DNA of 64,000 nucleotides, from the NCBI RefSeq assembly GCF_003054285.1, contig NZ_QBKS01000002.1:558001-622000 (forward strand), written 5' to 3'. Shown here piece after piece: positions 16,512 to 25,201 of the stretch (position 1 is the first letter of the stretch; each line of letters starts with the position of its first letter). The notes under the pieces were generated by a model. That model worked only from the letters and a program-made list of their open reading frames with translations. It did no database searches and was not told where the DNA came from. Made by a program: the position numbers and the translations under genes. This DNA comes from Litoreibacter ponti (lineage in GTDB: Bacteria > Pseudomonadota > Alphaproteobacteria > Rhodobacterales > Rhodobacteraceae).

Positions 16512-16844
16512 TCAGCTGAACTCCTCGAACGCTTTCAGCGCCTTGGCGGAATAGGCATAGGATGGACCCCCGCCCATATATGTGGCCATCGCCAGCGCCT
16601 CGACCAGCTCGTCGCGGGTGATACCCAGCCGGATCAGCGATTTGACGTGAAAGCCGATGCAGCTGTCGCAACGGGTCGCGATTGCGATGCCCAGCGCCAT
16701 GATCTCCTTGGTCTTCTCATCCAGCGCGCCGGGTTTCTTGGCAAACGTGCCCATCGTGGTGAACGCTTTCGCCGTCTCCGGCATTTCGCGGGCCAGCACG
16801 CCGATATTCTCGACGGTCTCGTCCATAAATTCGGTCCAGTTCAT
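16512..16844 (-). CDS. Carboxymuconolactone-decarboxylase/AhpD-like protein
   Basis: 110 residues, one AhpD-like helical domain. TRCDSCIGFHVKSLIRLG carries the CxxC plus histidine of the redox-active AhpD/CMD family, and LGIAIATRCDSC is a typical lead-in. Members act as peroxiredoxin-like reductants or decarboxylases; the CxxCxxxH arrangement favours a redox function. It lies three bases behind the amino-acid permease gene and is probably co-transcribed with that transporter, though the functional link is unclear. Confidence 0.85.
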   Translation of the reverse strand: MNWTEFMDETVENIGVLAREMPETAKAFTTMGTFAKKPGALDEKTKEIMALGIAIATRCDSCIGFHVKSLIRLGITRDELVEALAMATYMGGGPSYAYSAKALKAFEEFS

Positions 16845-16847
16845 CGC

Positions 16848-17603
16848 TTATCCTCTCTCATCCGATCCCATCTTGCGTTCCAGCCAGCGCACGCCGGCCG
16901 AGATGATCAGCACCAGCACCAGATATTCCACGATCAGCAGCGTGTAGATTTCCAGCGGGCGGTACTCGGTGACGACCAGCTCATTGGCGCGCCGCGTCAG
17001 CTCCTGCATGCCGATCACCGACGCGAAGGCCGACATCTTGACGATGTAGATGAACTGGTTGGCCAGTGGCGGCAGGATGCGCCGGATCGCCTGCGGCAGG
17101 ATCACATAGCGCATGGTCTGCGCATAGCTCAGCCCAACCGTGCGCGCGGCCTCGGCTTGGCCCTTGGCGATGCTCTGGATGCCCGCGCGATAGATCTCGG
17201 CCGTGAACGCCGAATCCGAGATCGCCAGCGTGATGATCGCCCCCCAGAACGGATCGATATTGACGTTGATCCCCATCGACTTGAAGACAATCGGCAGGCC
17301 GTAGAACACCCAAAACAGCATCGGCAGCAGGGGGATCGCCCGGATCAGCTCGACATAGACCCGGTTGATCGCCCGCACCCCGCGCCGGGTCGACAGGCCG
17401 GGCAAGGCCACCAGCAGCCCCAGCACGATCGAGATCGAGGCCGCGATCACCGACAGCAGGATCGTGGCCCCCATGCCGTTGATCAGGAATTTGATGTTGG
17501 TCCAGCCCTGCGGCGTGGACGGGTTGATCACGTACCAACCCCAGTTGCCGGACGAGCTGCAGCCCGCCAGTGCCAGCAGCAAAACGAAAGCAAACCAGCG
17601 CAT
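16848..17603 (-). CDS. Polar amino-acid ABC transporter permease (HisM/GlnP type)
   Basis: 251-residue inner-membrane permease. Its EAA loop is GQAEAARTVGLSYAQTMRYVILPQA, which contacts the ATPase; about five hydrophobic segments are visible. The family core begins around NGMGATILLSVIAASISI. Unusually, the protein starts with a lipoprotein-like signal, hydrophobic FVLLLALAG followed by CSSSG. Its ATG overlaps the ATPase stop by one base (TGATG). A single permease gene suggests a homodimer. Together with the ATPase and the divergent binding protein it forms an amino-acid uptake system. Confidence 0.88.
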   Translation of the reverse strand: MRWFAFVLLLALAGCSSSGNWGWYVINPSTPQGWTNIKFLINGMGATILLSVIAASISIVLGLLVALPGLSTRRGVRAINRVYVELIRAIPLLPMLFWVFYGLPIVFKSMGINVNIDPFWGAIITLAISDSAFTAEIYRAGIQSIAKGQAEAARTVGLSYAQTMRYVILPQAIRRILPPLANQFIYIVKMSAFASVIGMQELTRRANELVVTEYRPLEIYTLLIVEYLVLVLIISAGVRWLERKMGSDERG

Positions 17604-18343
17604 CAGTGCTGCAAAATCTGGTTGAGGAACGTGCGGCAGCGCTCGGATTTCGGGTTGGCGAAGAACTCGGCGGGCGGTCCGGTCTCGACGATCTCGCCCG
17701 CATCCATGAACACCATCTGATCGGCCACCTTCCGGGCAAAGCCCATCTCATGGGTCACGACGACCATGGTCATGCCCTCCTCCGCCAGCTCGATCATCAC
17801 GTCGAGCACTTCGGAAATCATTTCCGGGTCCAGCGCCGATGTCGGCTCGTCAAACAGCATCACCCGCGGCTCCATGCACAGCGAGCGCGCGATGGCGACC
17901 CGCTGTTGCTGGCCGCCGGACAGTTGCGACGGGCGCTTGTCGGCCTGCTCCGGGATGCGCACGCGGTCGAGATATTTGCGCGCCCGCGCCTCGGCCTCCT
18001 TGCGCGACAGGCCACGCGATTTCATCGGGCCTAGCACGAGGTTCTCCATCACCGACAGATGCGGGAACAGGTTGAACTGCTGGAAGACCATGCCGACCTC
18101 GGACCGGATCGCCTCCTGCGCCGCAGCCGAGCCGTCCAGCGTCACGCCCCCCACCTTGATCACGCCTTTTTGATGCTGCTCCAACTGGTTGATGCAGCGC
18201 ACCACCGTCGATTTGCCCGATCCCGACGGGCCGCAGACCACGACGCGGTCGCCGGTCCTGACCGTTAGATTTATGCCCTTGAGAACCTGAAAGTCGCCAA
18301 ACCACTTATCTACATCGACCATCTCAATGGCATTTTCTGTCAC
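17603..18343 (-). CDS. Amino-acid ABC transporter ATP-binding protein (GlnQ type)
   Basis: 246-residue ATPase. Walker [10 protein letters not shown], signature [13 protein letters not shown] and Walker [14 protein letters not shown] are intact, followed by the H-loop [10 protein letters not shown]. The family is that of glutamine/histidine/general amino-acid importers. First gene of the ATPase-permease-CMD unit and divergent from the gene for the binding protein, with about 115 bases of shared promoter region. Confidence 0.93.
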   Translation of the reverse strand: MTENAIEMVDVDKWFGDFQVLKGINLTVRTGDRVVVCGPSGSGKSTVVRCINQLEQHQKGVIKVGGVTLDGSAAAQEAIRSEVGMVFQQFNLFPHLSVMENLVLGPMKSRGLSRKEAEARARKYLDRVRIPEQADKRPSQLSGGQQQRVAIARSLCMEPRVMLFDEPTSALDPEMISEVLDVMIELAEEGMTMVVVTHEMGFARKVADQMVFMDAGEIVETGPPAEFFANPKSERCRTFLNQILQH

Positions 18344-18457
18344 GGGCGGGCCTTTCCATCTGCTCGCTTGAGGTTATGTGTCAACTTCTCTTAACATCAA
18401 CCCATTCTTTCCAAGCGGCGCATGGACGCCGCGACACCAACTCGGAGACTTCCCAAC

Positions 18458-19228
18458 ATGAAACAATTCGCAAACGCCCTCGCGGCGCTGGCCTTTGGCG
18501 CGGTGATGAGCACCGCCGCATTGGCCCAATCGGCCCTGAACGAAATCCTCGACGGCGGCACATTGAAGGTCGGCACCACCGGCGACTGGAACCCGATGTC
18601 CGTGCGCGACCCTGCCACCAACAGCTACAAGGGCTATGACATCGACGTCATGACCGAGCTGGCCAAAGACCTCGGCGTCGCAGTCGAGTTCGTGCCGACC
18701 GACTGGAAAACCCTCGTCAACGGCGTTGTGGCAGGCCAGTACCACATGACCGGCTCCGCCTCGATCTCGCCCGCGCGCATGAAGGTCGCAGGCTTCTCCG
18801 AAAGCTACATCGCGGTGGAAATCTTCCCCTTCACGCTGAGCGAGAAGGCCGGTGAGTTCAACGGCTACGACTCGATCAACAAGGAAGGCGTGACCGTCGC
18901 CACAACGTTGGGCACCACCTTCGAGAGCCTCAGCAAGGAGTGGTTCCCGAACGCCACCATCAAGGTCGTCGAGGCGCCCGCCCGCGGCTATCAGGAAGTC
19001 ATCGCCGGCCGCGCGGATGTGTTCATCACCTCCAACATCGAAGGCTCGACGCTCGATGATAAATTCCCGATCGAGCGCGTCGCAGGCACCGAGCCCCGCG
19101 CGCCCTCGCCCATCGCGATGTTGCTGCCGCAGGACGACCAGGTCTGGATCAACTACGTCAACAACTGGGTGAAGGTGAAGAAGGCTCAAGGCTTCTTCGA
19201 CGCCACCGCCGAGAAATGGGGTCTGTAA
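18458..19228 (+). CDS. Amino-acid ABC transporter periplasmic substrate-binding protein
   Basis: 256 residues. Signal peptide with hydrophobic core ALAALAFGAVMSTAALA, then a type-II binding protein fold: GTLKVGTTGDWNPMS, YKGYDIDVMTELAKDLGV, TGSASISPARMKVAGFSESY and GYQEVIAGRADVFITSN. These are family-3 solute-binding motifs; some close relatives are the cyclohexadienyl/arogenate dehydratases of PheC type, so an enzymatic role cannot be excluded. I chose the ATG at the beginning of the signal peptide. Divergent from its ATPase and permease. Confidence 0.88.
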   Translation: MKQFANALAALAFGAVMSTAALAQSALNEILDGGTLKVGTTGDWNPMSVRDPATNSYKGYDIDVMTELAKDLGVAVEFVPTDWKTLVNGVVAGQYHMTGSASISPARMKVAGFSESYIAVEIFPFTLSEKAGEFNGYDSINKEGVTVATTLGTTFESLSKEWFPNATIKVVEAPARGYQEVIAGRADVFITSNIEGSTLDDKFPIERVAGTEPRAPSPIAMLLPQDDQVWINYVNNWVKVKKAQGFFDATAEKWGL

Positions 19229-19257
19229 CTCCGGACGCCCCGCACTGTTAACGCAAA

Positions 19258-19288
19258 CCGCCCCGTGCCATGCTCGGGGCGGTTTTTT
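19258..19288 (+). terminator. Intrinsic terminator after the amino-acid binding protein
   Basis: CCGCCCCG and CGGGGCGG form an eight-pair GC stem with a nine-base loop, followed immediately by six thymines. It lies about 30 bases behind the binding-protein stop and just ahead of the DM13 gene. Confidence 0.9.
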
Positions 19289-19306
19289 GTTGCGAGAAGA
19301 GGCACC

Positions 19307-19777
19307 ATGACACGCTGGATCATCAGGCTGATCACCCACGGAATTGCCGCCGCCATCGGCTTTGCGCTTGGCATTTACCTTTTGCCGATCCTGACGGCCC
19401 CGCCATCGCCCGATGCGGCCATGCTGGAGGCGCAGGCCGAAGGGGCCGCCTTCACCGCCGAGTTGACCCGCGATCTGCGCGGCAGCGATTTTCTGCATTG
19501 GGGCGAGGGCACGATCAGCGTCACCGACACCCAGATCATCCACACCGGCGCGCTGGCCCCGGGCCCCGATTACATGGTCTACCTGACGACCGAGTTCGTC
19601 GAGCATGAGGACGAGTTCACCCCGATCAAGGATCAGGCTGCGCTGGTCGGTCCGGTCAAGACGTTTGGGGGCTTCCTGCTGGATCTTCCGGCAGGCGTGG
19701 ACCCCGCCGCCTACACGACCGTGGTGGTTTGGTGCGAAAGCTTTGGCGAGTTCATCACCGCTGGCAAATATCGCTGA
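19307..19777 (+). CDS. Membrane-anchored DM13-domain protein
   Basis: 156 residues. One N-terminal membrane segment (AAAIGFALGIYLLPIL) anchors a DM13 domain: GSDFLHWGEGTISVTD, GPDYMVYL and the closing VVVWCESFGEFIT with the single conserved cysteine of the family. DM13 domains are proposed to be redox or electron-transfer modules. The ATG follows a GAAGAGG ribosome-binding site right after the preceding terminator, so it has its own transcription or depends on read-through. Target unknown. Confidence 0.8.
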   Translation: MTRWIIRLITHGIAAAIGFALGIYLLPILTAPPSPDAAMLEAQAEGAAFTAELTRDLRGSDFLHWGEGTISVTDTQIIHTGALAPGPDYMVYLTTEFVEHEDEFTPIKDQAALVGPVKTFGGFLLDLPAGVDPAAYTTVVVWCESFGEFITAGKYR

Positions 19778-19826
19778 TCAAATCTTGGGCGAGCGCCGCT
19801 TTTTCCGGCGCGCCCCCTTGCCATTC

Positions 19827-19840
19827 TGACCAAATGGTCA
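19827..19840. promoter_or_regulatory. Inverted repeat upstream of the first peptide-binding protein
   Basis: TGACCA-AA-TGGTCA lies 36-49 bases before the start of the first binding-protein gene. The half-site TGGTCA is found again upstream of the second binding-protein gene. The pattern suits a dimeric repressor such as a GntR-type protein, but no regulator gene is adjacent. Confidence 0.4.
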
Positions 19841-19875
19841 ATTATCGGCGGCTTCAATACCCAGGGAGTCCGATA

Positions 19876-21456
19876 ATGAAAAAGACCACAGCTCTTCTCT
19901 CCGCCGCCGCATTGCTCGCCACCACGGCGCTTGCCTCGGCCGAGACCCTTCGCTGGGCCCGCGCGGGCGACGCGCTGACCCTTGATCCACACGCCCAGAA
20001 CGAAGGCCCGACGCACACCGTGCGCCACCAGATGTACGAGCCGCTGATCATCCGCGATGTGACAGGCGCGTTCGAGCCCGCGCTCGCCACCGATTGGGCC
20101 CCCAAGGAGGGCGATCCGAATGTGTGGGTGTTCAACCTGCGCCAGGGCGTCAAATTCCACGACGGGGCCGACTTCAACGCCGAGGACGTGGTCTTCAGCT
20201 TCGAGCGCGCCAAGCAGCCCAATTCCGACATGAAAGAGCTGATCAACTCGATCACGGAGGTGCGCGCGGTGGATGACTTCACCGTCGAGATCGTCACCGA
20301 CGGGCCGAACCCGATCCTGCCTTCGAACCTCACCAACTTGTTCATGATGGACAAGGGCTGGTCCGAGGCGAACAACACCGTCAACGTGCAGGATTTTGAG
20401 GGTGGCGAGATCACCTTTGCCACCACGAACGCCAACGGCACCGGGCCCTACGTGCTGACCTCGCGCGAGCCGGATGTGAAAACCGTGATGACCCGCAACG
20501 AAGATTACTGGGGCCGCGATCAGTTCCCGATGGAAATTTCGGAAATCGTCTACACCCCGATCCAGAACGCCGCGACCCGCGTGGCGGCCATGCTGTCGGG
20601 CGAGGTGGACTTCCTGCAGGACATGCCGGTCCAGGACCTTGAGCGCGTCAACAATGCGCCGGGGCTCGTGGTCAAGCAGGCCCCGCAGAACCGCGTGATC
20701 TTCTTCGGCATGAACCAGGGCGCCGATGATATCGAGGCCGACAATGTCGACGGCAAGAACCCGTTGGCCGACGTGCGCGTGCGCCGCGCCATGTCGATGG
20801 CGATGAACCGTGATGCGATCCAACAGGTCGTGATGCGCGGCCAGAGCCAGCCCGCGGGCATGATCGCGCCGCCCTTCGTCAACGGCTGGACCGCTGATAT
20901 GGACGCCGAAAGCTCCACCGATATCGAAGGGGCCAAGGCCCTGATGGAAGAGGCAGGCTATGGCGACGGCTTCTCGATCCGGCTGGACTGCCCCAATGAC
21001 CGCTATGTCAATGACGAGGGCATCTGCCAGGCCGCCGTGGGCATGCTGGCCCAGATCGGCGTGACCGTGAACCTTGACGCCAAGCCCAAGGCGCAGCACT
21101 TCCCGCTGATCACCGACGGCAAGACCGACTTCTACATGCTGGGCTGGGGCGTTCCGACCTATGACAGCGAGTATATCTTCAACTTCCTCGTGCATGGCCG
21201 CGAAAGCGACATCGGCACCTGGAACGGCACCGGCTTCGACAATGACGAGCTGGATGCGAAGATCAAGTCGCTGGCCTCCAACACCGATCTGGAAGCGCGC
21301 AACGCCGACATCGCGTCGATCTGGCGCGTGGTGCAGGACGAGCAACTCTACATCCCGATCCACCACCAGGTGCTGAACTGGGGCATGACTGACAAGATGG
21401 GGATCGAGGTCGACCCCGAGGATCAGCCCAAGGTCAAGTACTTCTCGGTGAACTAA
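19876..21456 (+). CDS. Peptide/nickel-type ABC transporter substrate-binding protein 1
   Basis: 526-residue family-5 solute-binding protein. Signal peptide with TTALLSAAALLATTALASA, then WARAGDALTLDPHAQNEGPTH, HDGADFNAEDVVFSFERA and NGTGPYVLTSREPD, which are DppA/OppA-family landmarks. It likely delivers di- or oligopeptides or a related ligand to the permease complex encoded downstream. A second, similar binding protein follows, so the system has two receptors. Start chosen for its signal peptide and GGGAGTC ribosome-binding site. Confidence 0.9.
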   Translation: MKKTTALLSAAALLATTALASAETLRWARAGDALTLDPHAQNEGPTHTVRHQMYEPLIIRDVTGAFEPALATDWAPKEGDPNVWVFNLRQGVKFHDGADFNAEDVVFSFERAKQPNSDMKELINSITEVRAVDDFTVEIVTDGPNPILPSNLTNLFMMDKGWSEANNTVNVQDFEGGEITFATTNANGTGPYVLTSREPDVKTVMTRNEDYWGRDQFPMEISEIVYTPIQNAATRVAAMLSGEVDFLQDMPVQDLERVNNAPGLVVKQAPQNRVIFFGMNQGADDIEADNVDGKNPLADVRVRRAMSMAMNRDAIQQVVMRGQSQPAGMIAPPFVNGWTADMDAESSTDIEGAKALMEEAGYGDGFSIRLDCPNDRYVNDEGICQAAVGMLAQIGVTVNLDAKPKAQHFPLITDGKTDFYMLGWGVPTYDSEYIFNFLVHGRESDIGTWNGTGFDNDELDAKIKSLASNTDLEARNADIASIWRVVQDEQLYIPIHHQVLNWGMTDKMGIEVDPEDQPKVKYFSVN

Positions 21457-21480
21457 GGCACGGCCCCAAATCCCGTCTGG

Positions 21481-21532
21481 TTTCGTTTTGGCGAAAATAC
21501 TCCGGGGTTTGGGGCAGCGCCCCAATAAAAAA
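21481..21532. repeat. Intergenic hairpin repeat, degenerate copy C
   Basis: Between the two binding-protein genes: a TTTCG-TTTTGG-CGAAAA element, then TACTCCGGGG and a hairpin TTGGGGC-AGC-GCCCCAA followed by an A-run. The order of a GAAAATAC motif and a G-rich hairpin repeats that of copies A and B, but the second hairpin is missing. Confidence 0.5.
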
Positions 21533-21563
21533 TCACGGGCGCGCGGTTACGCGCGCTCTGTTT

Positions 21564-21578
21564 GGTCAAAGAATGACC
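21564..21578. promoter_or_regulatory. Inverted repeat upstream of the second peptide-binding protein
   Basis: GGTCA-N5-TGACC is a perfect five-base inverted repeat 23-37 bases upstream of the start. It shares the TGGTCAA half-site with the element before the first binding-protein gene, but the half-sites point the other way. Confidence 0.35.
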
Positions 21579-21600
21579 CCGCCTGAAAGGACCCCCTGAC

Positions 21601-23166
21601 ATGTTGAGATTGTCCATCACCACCGCCGCCGCCCTCGTGCTGGCCGCGCCGGCCTTTGCCGCCGAATTCAAATGGGCCGAGACCACCGACCCGCAGACCA
21701 TGGACCCCCATGCGGTGAACTCCGCCGCCGTGCTGGGCTTCCTCAACAACGTCTACGAGGGCCTTGTGCGCCGCAACAAGGACATGGTGATCGAGCCCGC
21801 GCTCGCCACCTCGTGGGAGCCCATCGGCGACGGCGAAGGCTGGCGTTTCACCCTGCGCCAGGGCGTGACCTTCCATGACGGGGCGGAATTCAACGCCGAT
21901 GACGTGATCTTCTCTTATGAGCGCGCAAGCTCGGAGCAGGCGGACACGTCCAGCTGGTTTGCCCCCGTCTCGGGCGTCAACAAGGTCGACGACTACACCG
22001 TCGACATCATGACCATCGCGCCAAACCCGATCTTCCCCGACAGCATCGCCAATTGGATGATGATGGATAGCGGCTGGGCCGAGGCCAATTCCGCCACGCG
22101 CCCCGACAAGGATCAGGGCAACTACGCCACGATCAACACCAACGGCACCGGCGCCTTCAAGGTCACCGCCCGCGAGCCGGGCCTGCGCACCGTGCTGGAG
22201 CCCCATTCCGGCTGGTGGGGCGAGGTCGAGCACAACCTGACCCGCGCCGAACTGACCCCGATCCAGAACCCCGCCACCGCCGTCGCGGCGCTGCTGTCGG
22301 GCGATGTGGATTTCATCAACCCGGTGCCTATCCAGGACGCCGCGCGTCTGGCCTCGTCCAGCGATGTGAAGGTGATCCAGGGCATCGAGGCCCGCGTGAT
22401 CATGCTGGGCTTCCCGCATCAGGCGGAGACGCTGAAATACGGCGCGGATGAGGGCAAGCCGAACCCGTTCCTCGACGTGCGCGTGCGCGAAGCGGTCGCC
22501 AAGGCGATCAACGTGCCTGCGATCCTGCAGACGATCATGCGCGGCAATGCCGAAGAAGCGTCCCAGCTGGTGAGCCCCGCCATGCGCGGCTACTCGGAAG
22601 CCAACGCCGCGCGCCCGGCCTTTGACGTCGAGGGCGCCAAGGCGCTGCTGGCCGATGCCGGCTACGCGGATGGCTTTTCGTTTGGGCTGAAATGCCCCAA
22701 TGACCGCTACCTCAATGACGAGGCTGTCTGCCAGGCCGTGGTCGGCATGCTGGCCCAGATCGGCGTGAATGCCGAGCTCGACGCGATGCCGGTGCGCAAC
22801 TACTGGCCGGAGCTGCGCGAGGACAATTTCGACATGTACCTGCTGGGCTGGTCGCCGGGCACGTTCGACGCCGAGCACCCGATCCGCTTCCTGGCCACCA
22901 CGCCCAATGCGGAAAAGAAGCTGGGCAGCTGGAACTTCGGCGACTACTCCAACGCCCGCATCGACGAGATGCTACCCGCGATCCAGTCCGAGCTGGATGA
23001 TGCCAAGCGTCAGGCGATGCTCGATGAGGCTGCGAAGATCCTGCAAGACGAGCACGCTTATGTGCCGCTTTACGTGCAGCCGCTGGTCTGGGGCGCGAAG
23101 GCGAATGTCGAGCTGACGCAGCGCCCGGACAACTTCTTCATCCTGCGCTGGGTGACGGTAAACTAA
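21601..23166 (+). CDS. Peptide-type ABC transporter substrate-binding protein 2
   Basis: 521-residue family-5 binding protein, clearly paralogous to its upstream neighbour: the same order of WAETTDPQTMDPHAVNSA, HDGAEFNADDVIFSYERA, NGTGAFKVTAREPG, and GFSFGLKCPNDRYLNDEAVCQ near the end. Signal peptide ends at AAPAFAAEF. The two copies differ through much of their length, which points to an old duplication with different ligands. It is followed by intergenic repeat B and then by the permease genes. Confidence 0.9.
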   Translation: MLRLSITTAAALVLAAPAFAAEFKWAETTDPQTMDPHAVNSAAVLGFLNNVYEGLVRRNKDMVIEPALATSWEPIGDGEGWRFTLRQGVTFHDGAEFNADDVIFSYERASSEQADTSSWFAPVSGVNKVDDYTVDIMTIAPNPIFPDSIANWMMMDSGWAEANSATRPDKDQGNYATINTNGTGAFKVTAREPGLRTVLEPHSGWWGEVEHNLTRAELTPIQNPATAVAALLSGDVDFINPVPIQDAARLASSSDVKVIQGIEARVIMLGFPHQAETLKYGADEGKPNPFLDVRVREAVAKAINVPAILQTIMRGNAEEASQLVSPAMRGYSEANAARPAFDVEGAKALLADAGYADGFSFGLKCPNDRYLNDEAVCQAVVGMLAQIGVNAELDAMPVRNYWPELREDNFDMYLLGWSPGTFDAEHPIRFLATTPNAEKKLGSWNFGDYSNARIDEMLPAIQSELDDAKRQAMLDEAAKILQDEHAYVPLYVQPLVWGAKANVELTQRPDNFFILRWVTVN

Positions 23167-23251
23167 GGCTTTGCGCCGCGGCCTTCGCCGCGTCGCCACG
23201 CGGGGGGCTCTGCCCCCCGCACCCCCCGCCCGTATTTTCAGAACAAAGAAA
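23167..23251. repeat. Intergenic two-hairpin repeat, copy B
   Basis: Starts immediately after the stop codon of the second binding protein with GGCTTTGCGCC, then hairpin CGCGGC-CTTC-GCCGCG, hairpin GCGGGGGGC-TCT-GCCCCCCGC, and CCGTATTTTCAGAACAAAG before the permease start. Its layout matches copy A; the first stem differs in sequence but keeps its pairing. Confidence 0.75.
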
Positions 23252-23258
23252 GAGCGAC

Positions 23259-24239
23259 ATGCTTGCATTTGTGATCCGCCGGGTCTTTCAGTCTTTGTTG
23301 GTTTTGCTGGTCGTGGGGCTTGTGGCCTTTTCCATGTTCCGCTTCGTGGGCGACCCGATCGACAACATGCTGGGCCAGGAGCGCACGCAGGAGGACGTGG
23401 AGCGGCTGCGCACGCAGTTGGGGCTCGATCAGCCCTTTCCCATCCAGTATCTGAAGTTTCTCGAAGGGGCGGCGCAGGGCAATTTCGGAGTGAGCTACAG
23501 GCAGGGGCGGCCCGTGTCGGAAATCCTCGTCGAACGCGCGCCCGCGACCCTAGAGCTGGCGGCGGTGTCGGGCTTTCTGGCCATATCCATCGGGATCGGC
23601 TTGGGCGTGTTCACGGCCATCAGGCGGGACGGGTTCGTGGCGAATTTCATCATGTCGACCTCATTGATCGGAGTCTCGCTGCCGACCTTCCTGATCGGGA
23701 TTTTGCTGATCTACCTGTTCTCGGTCGAGCTGGGCTGGTTGCCAAGCTTCGGGCGCGGGGAGACCGTCAAGATCGGCTGGTGGAGTACCGGGTTTCTGAC
23801 CTCGTCCGGCCTGCAGGCGTTGATCCTGCCCTCGATCACGCTGGGGCTTTACCAGATGACGCTGATCATGCGGCTGGTGCGCTCGGAGATGCTGGAGGTC
23901 CTGCGGCAGGACTATATCCGCTTTGCCCGCGCCCGCGGGCTGAAGGAGCGCGCGGTGAACTTCCGCCATGCGCTCAAGAACACGCTGGTGCCGGTGATCA
24001 CCGTCACCGGCCTGCAGCTGGGCGCGATCATCGCCTTTGCGATCATCACCGAAAGCGTCTTTCAGTGGCCCGGGGTGGGCCTGCTGTTCATCAACGCGAT
24101 CCAGTTCGTCGACATCCCCGTGATGGCCGCCTACCTGATGCTGATCTCGGTGATGTTCGTGGGCATCAACCTGATCGTGGACCTGCTTTATTTCGCCATT
24201 GACCCGCGGCTGCGGGCCGACCGTGGGGGGGCGCATTGA
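23259..24239 (+). CDS. Peptide ABC transporter permease (DppB type)
   Basis: 326-residue inner-membrane protein with six hydrophobic segments. It begins with the family pattern FVIRRVFQSLLVLLVVGLVAF, and its EAA loop is YIRFARARGLKERAVNFRHALKNTLVPVIT. It would pair with the DppC-type permease encoded directly downstream; the stop overlaps the next ATG (TGATG). It lies behind repeat B, which may lower its expression relative to the binding protein. Confidence 0.92.
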   Translation: MLAFVIRRVFQSLLVLLVVGLVAFSMFRFVGDPIDNMLGQERTQEDVERLRTQLGLDQPFPIQYLKFLEGAAQGNFGVSYRQGRPVSEILVERAPATLELAAVSGFLAISIGIGLGVFTAIRRDGFVANFIMSTSLIGVSLPTFLIGILLIYLFSVELGWLPSFGRGETVKIGWWSTGFLTSSGLQALILPSITLGLYQMTLIMRLVRSEMLEVLRQDYIRFARARGLKERAVNFRHALKNTLVPVITVTGLQLGAIIAFAIITESVFQWPGVGLLFINAIQFVDIPVMAAYLMLISVMFVGINLIVDLLYFAIDPRLRADRGGAH

Positions 24240-25201
24240 TGTCCGACCAGACCAACCTCAAGCGGCTCGAGGTCGCGATCAAGGACCCCTCGCTGTGGCG
24301 CGTCGCGATGGACAGCGACTTCGTCTACAAGTTCAAGCGCTCGCCCGTCGCCGTCGTCTCCACGGTGGTTGTGCTGATCTTGATCCTGTCGGCGGTCTTC
24401 GCCCCGCTGATCGCCCCCTTCAACCCGTTTGATCCGTCCTCGCTAAACCTGATGAACGGCTTCTCGAAGCCGATGGAGCCCAACGCCTTTACCGGCGACA
24501 CGTTCTGGCTGGGCACCGATGATCAGGGGCGCGACGTGTTCTCGACCATCCTGTATGGCATGCGCATCTCGCTATTCGTCGGCGCCGCTGCCGTGCTGCT
24601 GGCCATGGTGATCGGCATCACGCTTGGCCTGCTTGCGGGCTATGTGGGCGGCTGGACCGAGACCCTGATCATGCGTGTGGCCGACGTGCAGCTGACCTTC
24701 CCGTCGATCCTTGTGGCGATGCTGATCACCGGGGTCGCCAAAGGCTTCACGCCCGTCGAATACCGCGACCAGATGGCGGTTATCGTGCTGATCGTGGCCA
24801 TCGGCCTGTCGGATTGGGTGCAGTTTGCGCGCGTGGTGCGCGGGGCAACGTTGGTCGAGAAGAACAAAGAATACGTGCAGGCCGCGCGGTTGATCGGGCG
24901 CAAGCCCGGGGCGATCATGCTGCGCCACATCCTGCCCAATGTACTGTCGCCGGTGCTGGTGATCGCGACGATCTCGCTGGCCTTGGCCATCATCGCGGAG
25001 GCCACGCTGTCCTTCCTCGGCGTGGGCGCGCCGCCGACCCAACCGAGCCTTGGCACCCTGATCCGCATCGGGCAAGGCTTCCTGTTCTCGGGCGAGTGGT
25101 GGATCCTGCTCTTCCCCGCCGTGACCCTGCTGGCGCTGGCGCTGTCGGTGAACCTGCTGGGCGACTGGCTACGCGATGCATTGAACCCGAGGCTTAAATG
25201 A
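24239..25201 (+). CDS. Peptide ABC transporter permease (DppC type)
   Basis: 320-residue permease. The N-terminal ~50 residues, with FKRSPVAVVSTVVVLILILSAVF, are typical of DppC/OppC proteins, followed by LGTDDQGRDVFSTILYG and the EAA loop YVQAARLIGRKPGAIMLRHILPNV. I chose ATG over an in-frame TTG one codon upstream. Its end overlaps the start of the DppD-type ATPase by four bases. Confidence 0.92.
   Translation: MSDQTNLKRLEVAIKDPSLWRVAMDSDFVYKFKRSPVAVVSTVVVLILILSAVFAPLIAPFNPFDPSSLNLMNGFSKPMEPNAFTGDTFWLGTDDQGRDVFSTILYGMRISLFVGAAAVLLAMVIGITLGLLAGYVGGWTETLIMRVADVQLTFPSILVAMLITGVAKGFTPVEYRDQMAVIVLIVAIGLSDWVQFARVVRGATLVEKNKEYVQAARLIGRKPGAIMLRHILPNVLSPVLVIATISLALAIIAEATLSFLGVGAPPTQPSLGTLIRIGQGFLFSGEWWILLFPAVTLLALALSVNLLGDWLRDALNPRLK

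Noticed and set aside
15442..16671. 409-codon minus-strand frame opposite the hydroxyacid dehydrogenase
   Set aside because: The dehydrogenase has all catalytic motifs; the minus frame also crosses the hairpin repeat and the next gene.
19711..21525. 604-codon open frame opposite the first peptide-binding protein
   Set aside because: Shadow of a clear solute-binding protein with a signal peptide on the other strand; no ribosome-binding site or family signature.
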